In this document: positions 55,459 through 64,000 of the stretch, piece after piece
Numbering within the stretch: position 1 is the stretch's first letter
How the letters are laid out: each line of letters begins with the position of its first letter
Assembly (NCBI GenBank): GCA_023213395.1
Contig: CM041465.1
Span: 110,305,741-110,369,740, forward strand
DNA from: Cycas panzhihuaensis
Taxonomy: Eukaryota > Cycadophyta
Length of the DNA stretch: 64,000 nt
Direction of reading: 5' to 3'
Program-made: the position numbers and the translations under genes
The notes under the pieces: model-generated
What the model was told of the DNA's origin: nothing
The model's input: only the letters and a program-made list of their open reading frames with translations
The model's database searches: none

Positions 55459-57363
55459 TTGTCGCAGTGGATAACTGCGAAAACATCAATATGCCTATAC
55501 TAAGTTACATGGAGATGGTGTCCCAAGAGGACAAGGCGACTCTATGGAGGTGTGGCCTATACAAAGCCCTTAAGACACCTTAGTTCACGTCAGACCAGAG
55601 GCTTCTGGTTGACATCGTATCACACTGGGACTGACGGAGGCACATATTTCACTTGCCCCAGATAGGTGACGTGACGATCACCCCAGGAGATATACGGTAA
55701 ATTCTGGGAGTTCCAGCGACTGGGAGGCTAGTGAGGTTGGGAGTGCTGCCTAGCACTGAGGCAGCACACAGACAGGTAGCCCAGTTTTTCACAAGGACTA
55801 ACAAGTGGGAGTGGAGGGGAGTTGCCCTCTAGACTATACTTATGTCTAGGATTCATCAGGTGAGGAAGTTGATCATGCTATGCATTCTGTTCCAAATCTC
55901 CTGGAAACAGAACTATAAGGAGATACCCAGAGGCTGGATAGATGTAAAGCTCCAATGTGAGGCTGGCGAGCGGGTGGATTGGACCACCCTAGTCACGGCG
56001 AACCTTGTTGCATAACTGGACACCATTTGGAGTTTCGATAGAGGAGGACTGTCGTACAACACACTACTTCAGTGCTGGTTTTTTGACCATTTTATGGTAG
56101 TGGCACCAGCAGAGGGACCATACCCCATAGCAGAGTGGGCCCCAATGGTCCACAAGTGGCAGACATGACTCCGAGGGACAGAGGACCAGGCCCATGTCTA
56201 TCGGTAGATAGAGGCGACGTCGCTAGACCTCCACGTCCTGACAGACTATGCAGTGGAGCCATACAGGGTAGTGAGGTGGGAGAGCGACAACGAGGTGAGT
56301 GGAGCAGGAGCGCCCATAGACGACGATGATGATGATGACAGTGATGATGGGGGAGATGGGGCTAGTTCATCATGACCTACAAGAGGGGTAGGTCCATCAG
56401 GATCAGCAGGAGGAGCGGGGACCGCCCAGAGGCTGCTGGAGGAGGCGAGGCCCATCGTGGGCTCAGGAGAGCAAGAGGCCGATGACTAGGGCCTGCAGGC
56501 TACGGATCATTTGGAGATCCAGAGAGGTGAGAGTCAAGCCAGTCCCTGCTAGGAACAAGGCTAAGGTAGAGGAGGTACCCAAGGACGAGGTACCCACAAC
56601 TGGCGGAGAGCCAGGAGACGAGGATGTCACCCAAGCAGAGGAGGCGGCGGCCACGACAGGTGAGACCTAACCATTTTCTTAGTCGTTTGACATCTAGATA
56701 GATGCTTGATTTTATTTTGATCATGGTATGCAGTGGGATATTCACTGAACATGGCATGTTATATTGGCAAGTGCTACAGATATCAGGAGGCTCGTTGAGG
56801 CCATGGTGAGGTAGATGTTCCCTCAGGTCTACGCAGAGGGGCAACCGCCCATCCAGGCTAAGGATGTGCCTAAGTCGGTAAGTGCCCACATGGAGGCATT
56901 CACCCCACTGTTGAGGGCGAGAGACATCTGGGCTACAGAGTCCCAGGAACACATGGCATTTAGGGGACAGCTACAGCGAGAGCTTGACACGGCCAAGGAT
57001 GAGCGAGATGAGCTGCGCAGACGAGTCCAGGCCCTAGAGGCTCAAAGCAGGGCAGGAGGAGATGCGAAGAGCAGGGTCTGTATAGCGGTACTCAAGGAGT
57101 GCCTCAGAGTAATAGAGGAGGGACTATGAGGGGAGAGGGATCGTATCCAGGCCCGATACGATCAGCTGGTGGCCCAGATGGTATCGAGGTCGAGCAGGAG
57201 TAGGACCTATACCCACACAGCGACTACGACCCCGAGACGGCCACGAGATGAGGGGAGCGAGGTAGGTAGCTCACGGAGGCCCAAGAGGAGCCTCGAAGGG
57301 ATGTGGTCCCCAAGAGAGGGATCATATAGACCAAGGGACAGCACCCCAGGGGCAGGACAATAG

Positions 57364-58042
57364 TAGCATAGGAGATGTACATTTGATTTTGATAGGAAAG
57401 CATGGGCCTCCAGGGGGTCATATATAGGCTCATATGATTGTACCTCCCTGCAAGGATACTGACTTCCCACATGTATGATGTAACATATTATTTTTTGATG
57501 GATATATATATACAGGGTAGATAGAACCCCATTTTGACATGTAATGATGTATATATCATGCAGTAGATAGCATGTATGTTTTACTTTGTATGTTGTAAAT
57601 GTTTTGATGTAAGCATTTGTATTGTTGTAATTATTTTATTATAAATATTTGGTTGTAATATGCATGTATTTCGTTCCATGTATAGCTATATGTCTAACAG
57701 GAGCACACACATCCACCGTAAGTAAAGGTGATAGAGAGGTGTGAGGTTAGAAATAGAGCGACATGCACGTCCACGGAGGAGCATAGTGGAATATGCGAAG
57801 GAAACAACAGGCAGAAAAAGGGAGTGACGATACTCCAAGGCATCGTCCTAGCCGGGGGATGCCCAAATACGAGGACAAAGGTTCTCGAGAGGATACGAGA
57901 ACACGGGTTCCGCAGGAGGAACTGGGAGAAAAATGAGAATCCATCTTAAATGGCCATTCCACCCATGGTTGGGGGAAATGGGGACGATTTAAGATGGTAG
58001 TTTAGGCTCGTTTCAGAGCATGGCGAAGAGATAACCGAAAGA
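57364..58042. other. TatD spacer between aORF and integrase ends
   Basis: No domain is seen. It contains gatatatatatacaggg (57,502-57,518) and T-rich stretches (57,560-57,670) that could serve as the aORF 3' untranslated region and polyadenylation signal area. Confidence 0.6.
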
Positions 58043-59190
58043 TCATGCGTAGAACTTCTTGAGGAACTTCTCGTTGACTGCTTTCTCAAATTCTAAGCCT
58101 TCCAAGGTGGTGATCCTATAGGCACCGTTATCAAGGCTTTCGAGAATGACAAAGGGGCCTACCCATTTGGGCCCAAATTTGGCCAAGCGGTCGTAAAGGT
58201 ATTCCAACTTGAGGACATGGTCCCCAGGGCACAAAGGACGAACACGAAGACATTTGCCGTGTGTCTTTTGTAAACGGGCTTTCGAAGCAAGATTCACTTA
58301 ATAAGCCATTAAGCGCCTCTCGTCTAGGGCTTTGAGGTCTAGGAGGCAAGCCTGGCGGATAGACTCCTCATCAATGAGCCCTCGAAGGGAAACCTATAGA
58401 GAGGGGATCTCCACTTCCAGTGGGAGTACCGCCTCAATTCCGTAGACTAGCAAGAATGGAGTCATTCCGGTAGCCATACGGATGGAAGTGCGATAAGCCC
58501 ACAGGGTGGAAGGGAGTTGGATGTACCAATCTCTTTGAGATTGGGCAATGGTCTTCTTCAGAATGTTGATGAGCATTTTGTTGAAAGACTCAACTTGCCC
58601 GTTAGCTTGGGGGTAATAAGGGGATGATGTCTTGTGCGAAATTTTGAATTTCTCGCACAACTCGTCCATCTCCTTGTTACAGAAGGAAGTTCCACTATCC
58701 ATAATTAGGATATATGGAATCCTGAAATGGTAAATAATATGCTGGTAGACGAAGGTGGCTATCGTCTTGCCAGGCGTAGTGGACAGGGGGATTGTCTCTG
58801 CCCATTTAGTAAAGTATTCGATAGCGGTTAAGATATGTTTATATTATGCGGAAGATGGTGGTGATATAGCGCCAATGAGGCCTAAGCCCCATTGAGAAAA
58901 GGGCAACCGGGACACGATAGGGTGTAAATCCTCGGAAGGCATATGAGAGATATTGACGTGCTCTTGGCATCGCCAACATCTAAGGGCATAGGCGTGGGCA
59001 TCCTTGAACAAGGACGGCCAATAATGACCCATGCAGAGGATCCTTTGGGCCATGGACTGGCCCCCAAAGTGGCCTCCACAAATACCATGGTGGCATTCAC
59101 GGAGTATTTGGTTTACTTTGTCAGGAGCAATGCAGCGAAGCAGGATCCCATCGAAGGATCTCTTATACAACACTTCGTCTACGAGGAAGT
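58043..59190 (-). pseudogene. TatD integrase
   Basis: On the minus strand the zinc finger lies in 58844-59173 with YKRSFDGILLR, ECHHGICGGHFGGQSMAQ and RCWRCQEHVNISHMPSED (H2C2 type). The core continues with a T-E-Y-F-T-K-W-like block (about 58,800-58,830), MDSGTSFCNKEMDELCEKF (usual TDNGT has become MDSGT) and SPYYPQANGQVESFNK with the Glu. The C-terminal part (58043-58297) ends FLKKFYA at the TGA 58,043. These open pieces share one reading frame, so the gene is better preserved than in the TatA elements, though interrupted by stops. Confidence 0.88.
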
Positions 59191-59266
59191 GTCACCTAGT
59201 GGTGGCGCAGATGCATGACCTAACCTTGTTGTTGGCTTTAGGGTGACATTCTTGCTGAGTCAAATA

Positions 59267-59830
59267 TCACACGATGTCGTTGTACCATTCGCTATCAGCG
59301 AGCGGGTGAGGAGAAGCGTCTTGGATGGTCAAAATAGACTCGTCCGGGAAAGAGTCGTCAATAAGAACACCGCTCACATTGGGAATGGCAGCATCAGCTA
59401 ATTGTTCTGCTACTATCATTCCCTTCTTCGACTTCCTATTGATGACTTGCAAGTCAAACTCTTGAAGCAGGATGGCCCAATGACCTGCCCTACCTGTCAA
59501 GTCTAAACAAGTAAGCAAGTAACGCAAGGGATCGGATTAAACGATCACCTTGGTTGGATTGCCGAGCAAGTAATGCCTAAACTTCTTGGTTGCATGGACC
59601 AAGGAGAGGCATTTCTTCTTAGCAGGAGGATAGTTTAATTTAGCAGCAACGAGAGTGCAGCTGATGAAATAAATAACCCTCTCAGTTCCTGAATCGTCCT
59701 CCTGTGCAAGCATTGTGCCTAGGGATTCATTAGTTACCAAGGTGTATAGGATGAAGGGCCTATCAAAGTGAGGAGGCTCCAGCATAGGGGCAGAAACGAG
59801 AGCTTCCTTGAGTCCTATGAAGGCCTTTTA
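59267..59830 (-). pseudogene. TatD gypsy-type RNase H (gRNH)
   Basis: The minus-strand frames 59537-59785 and 59267-59527 carry PFILYTLVTNESLGTMLAQE, VIYFISCTLVAAKLNYPPAK, LVHATKKFRHYLLGN and LDLTGRAGHWAILLQEFDLQ. Where typical gypsy RNase H has the first catalytic Asp there is none in LYTLVTNESLG, and the Glu of KKEC is Lys (KKKC). This supports loss of catalytic function in this domain while aRNH keeps its acidic residues in TatC. A one-base deletion near 59,910 shifts the frame relative to RT. Confidence 0.85.
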
Positions 59831-59949
59831 GGTCTTGTCTGACCAAATAAAAGGAGCTCCTTTCTTTAATAAGTTCATAAGAGGTTTGGCGTTTATGGCA
59901 AAATTTGCCAAAAATGCCTCAGGAAACCAAGCCTACCTAGAAACGACTT

Positions 59950-60849
59950 AATTTATCGTTGGGTTCTAGGCGGCGGCATGTCAAGCATTGCCTTGACTTT
60001 TTCTAGATCAATTTGGATTCCTTGTTGGGACACGAGGAAACCCAAGAGTTTGCCTAAAGTGACGGCAAACATGCATTTGAGTGAGTTCAGACTGACATGA
60101 TACTTGCGGCATCGTATGAAGATGGCCCACAAGTTGGAGAGATTATGGGCTCTGGTATGCGAAAGGCCCATCATATTGTCCATGAAGACCTCCAATGTAT
60201 TGTTGATGAGGTTATGAAAGATAAAATGCATGGCCCTTTGATAAGTAGCCCCTGCATTCTTGAGACCAAAGGGCATTGCCTTGTAGGAAAAGGTACCCCA
60301 TGGCATAGTGAAGGCCGTCTTATGGTGGTCTTCAGGAGAAATCTGAATTTAGTTATAGCCAGAGAAGCCATCCATTAAGGACATAACTTCGAATCTAGTC
60401 GTACGATTAATTATTTGATCAATGAAGGGAAGAGGAAAGTTGTCCTTAGGACAAGCATTATTTATGTTGCAGAAATTGACACAAATGCGAATGGTCTCGT
60501 TCTTCTTGGCAACGGGAACGATATTCGATACCCACTTACGGTAATCGATAGAAGAAATAAGCCCCACATCTAGAAGCTTTTCAACCTCCATTTTAACGAC
60601 GGTTGAGAGCTTCAGATGGAGGGGACGCTGCTTCTGATGCACAGGGTAAGCGTTAGGAACAATCGTAAGATTATGCGTGACGATGGAGGGGTTGATTCCC
60701 TTCATGTCAGAGTAGTCCCACGCGAACACATCGTGGAATTCCTGGAATAGGAGGGAGTATTCCCTCACTTCGCCAGGAGCACATTCTGCCCCTACCTTGA
60801 TGATCTTATCTGGGGCCAGGACTATGTCCTGAGTTGGCCCCATGCACAT
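59950..60849 (-). pseudogene. TatD reverse transcriptase
   Basis: Minus-strand frames 60349-60849 and 59953-60306 cover most of RT in one frame: DVFAWDYSDMKGINPSIVTH, KKNETIRICVNFCNINNACP, MSLMDGFSGYN (Asp present), MPFGLKNAGATYQRAM and LEVFMDNMMGLS. The catalytic pair MDD of TatC is MDN here (codon AAT at 60175-60177), which would inactivate the enzyme. One stop follows GYN. The start of the listed range is the RT connection region that continues from protease. Confidence 0.88.
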
Positions 60850-61595
60850 AGCATTTCCCTCCTCGAAATAGAGGGGGGCAAGATCGACAAGAAGAGAGGA
60901 AACGGAAGAAGGGGTTGGGTCGACTAATGTGGACCTAATCGCTAAAACCTTCTAGTGACCAAGCTTGTAGTGAACAGGAGGTAAACTGGGCATGGAGCTG
61001 GCTAAGTGCTCCAGCAAAGCCTCGTCGTCCTCGAAGTAGTCCACCTCATGGATGACCTGACTTCGAATGGATGAGGTGCAGGATGGTATGGGAGCGATAG
61101 GATCGGTATGACCTGTAAGCTACCCAACATCCCTAAGGGACTATGAGGGAGAGTCAGGGAGAGATCCCTCGTAAAAAGCAAGAGGGGAACTCTCGACATC
61201 ATCACCTGCGAAAGGTGATGGAATGGAAGAGCTAGGAACATGATGATCAACATGCATAATGTCATGTGACATGTGAAAGTGACCAGGCTCTATAACAAAA
61301 GGGGTCCTAGGACGAGAAGGATGCCCCCCACTAGCGCAGAGGAAGGAAATAGGATGAGGAATGTCCTCATCTTTGCTATGGGACCTGAAACATGGCGAGG
61401 TACCCATAGCTTCCAACACCGATGTGGGTGAAATGCATTAAATCAGGGGAAGAAGATACGAGATCTTCTTCGTGACAAGCGGAATCAGGGATTTTGATGG
61501 AGCAGGCCGAGGCATGATTAGAAGGGCATTTGTTTCCCTTCATATGGCCATGGCTTGCCTGAACAAGAGGCCTAGTCTGTTTGGCGAGCAATCGC
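60850..61595 (-). pseudogene. TatD protease-RT linker
   Basis: A low-complexity Ser/Pro-rich linker in several frames (for example HDIMHVDHHVPSSSIPSPFA at about 61,215-61,275), matching 31.2-31.9 kb of TatC. It contains the HPFEVRSSMRWTT block (61,035-61,075), equivalent to a TatC block near 31,720-31,760. Confidence 0.65.
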
Positions 61596-61969
61596 TCGCG
61601 GGAGACAACTTTCATTTGTCCGTTATGGATAAATTTAAGTTGCCCCCAACGGGTGGAACACACGGCTCCCATTTGGTCAAGCCATGGTCAACCCATAAGC
61701 AGGTTATAATCAACGTCAACATCGAGGACAACGATGTCAGTAACATCAGTCTTATCATCGAGAGTAAGAGGTATTGAGACAGATCTGAGGGGAGTCTTCT
61801 TGCTACCGTCATAACCCTGACATCGCCATGGAATAGGTTACAAAGCGGAAATGCTAAGCTCTTGCATGACACGCAAGGGCATGGCATTGACGGAAGAACC
61901 ATTGTCTATGACAGTTCTTCATAATGTGCAATCAGGAGTATCTATGGTAATGGTGAAAGGAAAGTTCCA
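61596..61969 (-). pseudogene. TatD aspartic protease
   Basis: In order on the minus strand: TITIDTPDC, VIDNGSSVNAMPLRVMQELS (active-site region D-N-G-S-S, about 61,865-61,915), and VVLDVDVDYNLL...WLDQMGAVCSTRWG (about 61,640-61,740). The Gly after the Asp-Asn is kept, unlike in TatC. A stop in SAL*P and frame changes occur. Neighbours fit the Tat polyprotein order. Confidence 0.8.
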
Positions 61970-62271
61970 TTAGCGTTCCCTTCCACTAGACGCGGGAAGA
62001 TCTCTGGGATCGAAAGAGATGACAGGTTCACAACTTTGGGTTGTGCCCAAGGCATGAACAGCCGCGTCATTTGATCCTAGAGCTTCCAAGAGGAGCATTC
62101 GTTGCTCGGGGTAACTTCTCAAGATGTCCATGATGGACATCCTGGCGACCACGGTGAGAAGCTCTTCGACTACAGAGAAAGGCTTACCCCTCCCTGTGGG
62201 TTGGGTAAGGGCTCTCCTAAAGTCGAATCGACCGGGGTAGACGGGAATGCTCTTAGGAAGTGCGAGAATCT
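61970..62271 (-). pseudogene. TatD gag-protease linker
   Basis: It includes MSIMDILRSYPEQRMLLLEA (62,073-62,143) and, to the right, the CPGRFDFRRALTQP-like block, the conserved linker blocks also seen in TatC, TatA2 and the TatA1 remnant at 1-629. Confidence 0.75.
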
Positions 62272-63515
62272 TTAGAGGGAGGTAGATGTGGAGGCACCAA
62301 TTGCCTCCTTTGCGACTTGAGACCGGGTCAAAGCGTAAAGGGGAGTGGTCTCAAGCATCTGGATCACCTTCTTTCCTTTGTTATAGGATCGCGAAGGTGA
62401 TGGAGCACGGTGGTCAGGGGAGCGCGAAGAGGGAGATGGCCTTCGCACACCCTTCCATCTATCATGTGAAGGACGAGAATCGATGAATCTATCCCAATTC
62501 TGGTTGTTCCTTTGTTGAACATCACGACCATGTTCCCCATGTTTGGAGAACGGGTCTCTATGAACAGGTTGATCGAGGTTAGGCCTCAATGCCCATCTAG
62601 GGGACGAATCGCACGACGGGGCATCACGTGGGTGTTGTGCCTGACAGTGCGAATCATCATGAAAACACTCCTCGTGGATGGAACACCACCTCTTCTCAAG
62701 GGGAGGATCGATCTTCCTTACTTTAGAAGGTTGGGTGTTACCCCCTTTGGGGGGAACGGTATGAGAAGCTTGCTGAACTGGTTTATGGGAGGTTGGCGAT
62801 AAAGGGGACTGGAGTTTAAGCTCCTTCATCGTGCACTCGAATGAGAGAATAACGGAGGTAAGAGGGTCTAAGGTCCTCTCAGTCGGGTGAGAGGTGGACC
62901 TAGCAGGCTACGAAGGTTTGGTTTCCTTCATTGGGGAGGTGCCTCACGACGTTGTGAGGGCTTGGGAGGTTTCTTGAGTCTGGCTTGGATCTCAATGGCC
63001 TCCAGCGCCAAGCACCTTATAATCGTGGAGTTGCATGTGATTGCCTCCATCTTAAGGACTTCCACATACACTTTGGAGTGAAGTGCATTGATGAAGAGAT
63101 CCCGCTTCAACTCTTCAGGCAACGTGGCCTTGGTAGAGTGAAGGAGATCGTGAAACTGCCGCACAAAGTCACGATTCATTTCATCGTGACCTTATTTAAG
63201 TGACAAGAGTGCTTTCATTCCACTCTCGAATGGATGGGCTATGTCAAAGTAATTGACGAACTCGTCCACCAATTGCTGGAATGAAGAAATGGAATGGGCA
63301 AGGAGACGGTAGAACCACTTGAGGGCATCACCCTGCAAGGATCGCAGAAATAGTGTCATCAGAATGTGGTCATAAGCCCAATAATCTATGCACGCTATAG
63401 AGAAACTACGCACGTGCTCGGTTGGGTCTTGCGATGAAGTTCTGTTGAATTTGGGAACTTCAGGAGGGTGAGGCGGCAGGTTAGTCCTTAGCACCTCAAC
63501 AAACAATGGCGTCAA
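62272..63515 (-). pseudogene. TatD gag core, zinc knuckle and basic tail
   Basis: On the minus strand, 63192-63515 starts MTPLFVEVLRTNLPPHPPEV and contains SLQGDALKWFYRLLAHSISS and FVNYFDIAHPFESG. It continues (62928-63179) with STKATLPEELKRDLFINAL and LALEAIEIQARLKK. In 62272-62829 lie the zinc-knuckle-like RWCSIHEECFHDDSHCQAQ (about 62,630-62,690) and a basic, Ser/Arg-rich tail (PSPSSRSPDHRAPSPSR). Only a few frame changes separate these parts. Confidence 0.85.
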
Positions 63516-64000
63516 TTAGTAGTCCATGAAAGGATGCATTCTTACATGGGGGTGGTAAACCCATCCCTCCTTGGGAAAACGCCCCTTGTTGGAAAGGGGA
63601 TTGCGGATAGACGCCTTGGAAGGGAGGCACGCTCCCTGGTGAAGGCGTGACAATAGGAGTTACGCTAGATGGCAGAAACAAAGGGTAAGAGACCGGGTTT
63701 TGCCCATATGGGCCACCCATAGGTGGCGCAACCCCATATGGATTCAACGGGTCCACCCCATAAGCAGGAAGGTGGTTTCCCCTACCCTGCCCCCAAGGTT
63801 GAGACGTGTAACCTGGGGGCACATAAAGGGAAGGACCACCAGATGGGTTTTAAGCGTATGTAGGAGTGGGTCCTACATAGTTGATGGCAGTGGCATTAGT
63901 AGGTCCTCGAGGCCTACTAGGAAATGCATGCACCATATTTGAAGGTGGAGTATTCGTTTGACTCAGAAATGGCATGCTAACCCCAAGCTGGGAAAAGGAC
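63516..64000 (-). pseudogene. TatD gag N-terminal extension (runs off the window)
   Basis: The minus-strand frame 63496-63822 reads PGYTSQPWGQGRGNHLPAYG and VAPPMGGPYGQNPVSYP, a Gly/Pro/Gln-rich disordered segment matching TatC at 28,880-29,030. The start codon, PBS and 5' LTR lie beyond 64000. Confidence 0.75.

Larger units (their letters stand above)
54938..57363 (+). pseudogene. TatD aORF: antisense PMD-like gene with two introns
   Basis: Exon 1 (54938-54961) encodes MAMVRPDL and stops at the donor GTAAGTGG. Exon 2 begins near 55459 after gattgcatgcag and has VDNCENINMPILSYMEM, GLYKALKTP, HIFHLPQIGDVTITPGDIR, SWKQNYKEIPRGW and LLQCWFFDHFMVV, a layout resembling the plant mobile domain. 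An acidic stretch of seven Asp (about 56,322-56,345) and an E/T/P-rich linker follow. Intron 2 runs from CAG|GTGAGACC (56660) to TATGCAG (56733). Exon 3 has MFPQVYAEGQPPIQA, a coiled coil with QLQRELDTAKDERDELRRRV, and a Ser/Arg-rich tail ending at TAG 57361. In-frame stops and at least one lost base at the exon 2 start disable it. It lies opposite to gag-pol; role unknown. Confidence 0.78.
50860..64000 (-). mobile_element. TatD: Tat-like Ty3/gypsy element, 5' end beyond the window
   Basis: A minus-strand relative of TatC. Left to right: 3' LTR (50860-53389), polypurine tract, aRNH (minus strand), aORF (plus strand, antisense to the element), integrase, RNase H, RT, protease, gag, and the gag extension running off the right edge. 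The order equals TatC reversed. It is inserted in the TatA2 5' LTR. Gag-pol is recognisable along nearly its whole length but has several frameshifts and stops, so it is not autonomous. Its 5' LTR should lie to the right of the window. Confidence 0.9.

Noticed and set aside
1-64000. tRNA, rRNA, CRISPR arrays, rolling-circle or DNA transposon ends
   Set aside because: No tRNA-like or rRNA words, no regularly spaced repeat arrays, and no terminal inverted repeats with transposase were seen on reading both strands.

Overview
This window is plant nuclear DNA made of retrotransposons almost from end to end. I see no host gene, rRNA or tRNA gene, CRISPR array or prokaryotic feature. All recognisable coding sequence is gag, protease, reverse transcriptase (RT), RNase H and integrase of plant Ty3/gypsy and Ty1/copia elements, plus an extra gene carried by one gypsy lineage. 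Many sense codons have become TAG, TAA or TGA through C-to-T or G-to-A changes (for example CAG, CAA, TGG or CGA to stop), as expected of old, methylated repeats. A seed plant with a large, repeat-rich genome is the best guess; I cannot name the species.

Six elements can be separated (labels are mine). Two related, very decayed Tat-like Ty3/gypsy elements on the minus strand, TatA1 and TatA2, form the background. TatA1 runs from the left edge to about 16.9 kb. TatA2 internal sequence runs from about 23.3 kb to 47.6 kb. A single long LTR-like block (about 16.9-23.3 kb) lies between them and appears to serve as 5' LTR of TatA1 and 3' LTR of TatA2. Four younger elements sit inside this background: ChromB (630-6587, chromovirus, 5-bp target duplication ATGAA) in the TatA1 gag-protease linker; CopE (9258-16849, Ty1/copia, duplication TCTTG/TCTTA) in the TatA1 leader; TatC (25194-40842, plus strand, duplication CCTAT on both sides) in the integrase end of TatA2; and TatD (50860 to beyond 64000, minus strand) in the 5' LTR of TatA2.

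The Tat-like elements are the interesting part. TatC and TatD each carry gag-pol, then an antisense, intron-containing gene (aORF), then a second RNase H gene (aRNH) in sense orientation just before the 3' LTR. The aORF has its own TATA box exactly 167 bp upstream of the ATG in both copies, an 8-codon first exon, an intron with a GTRAGTGG donor, a protein resembling the plant mobile domain (PMD), and a coiled-coil C-terminus. In the TatA family the homologous aORF lies on the other side of the polypurine tract, apparently inside the LTR. All three copies of aORF intron 1 contain a perfect inverted repeat at a similar position, but with different stem sequences.

Because none of these reading frames is intact, nearly every gene entry is given as a pseudogene. 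Domain limits were read by eye from translated motifs and are approximate, usually within some tens of bases. LTR ends, target duplications, primer-binding sites and splice sites were placed by direct comparison of copies within the window.
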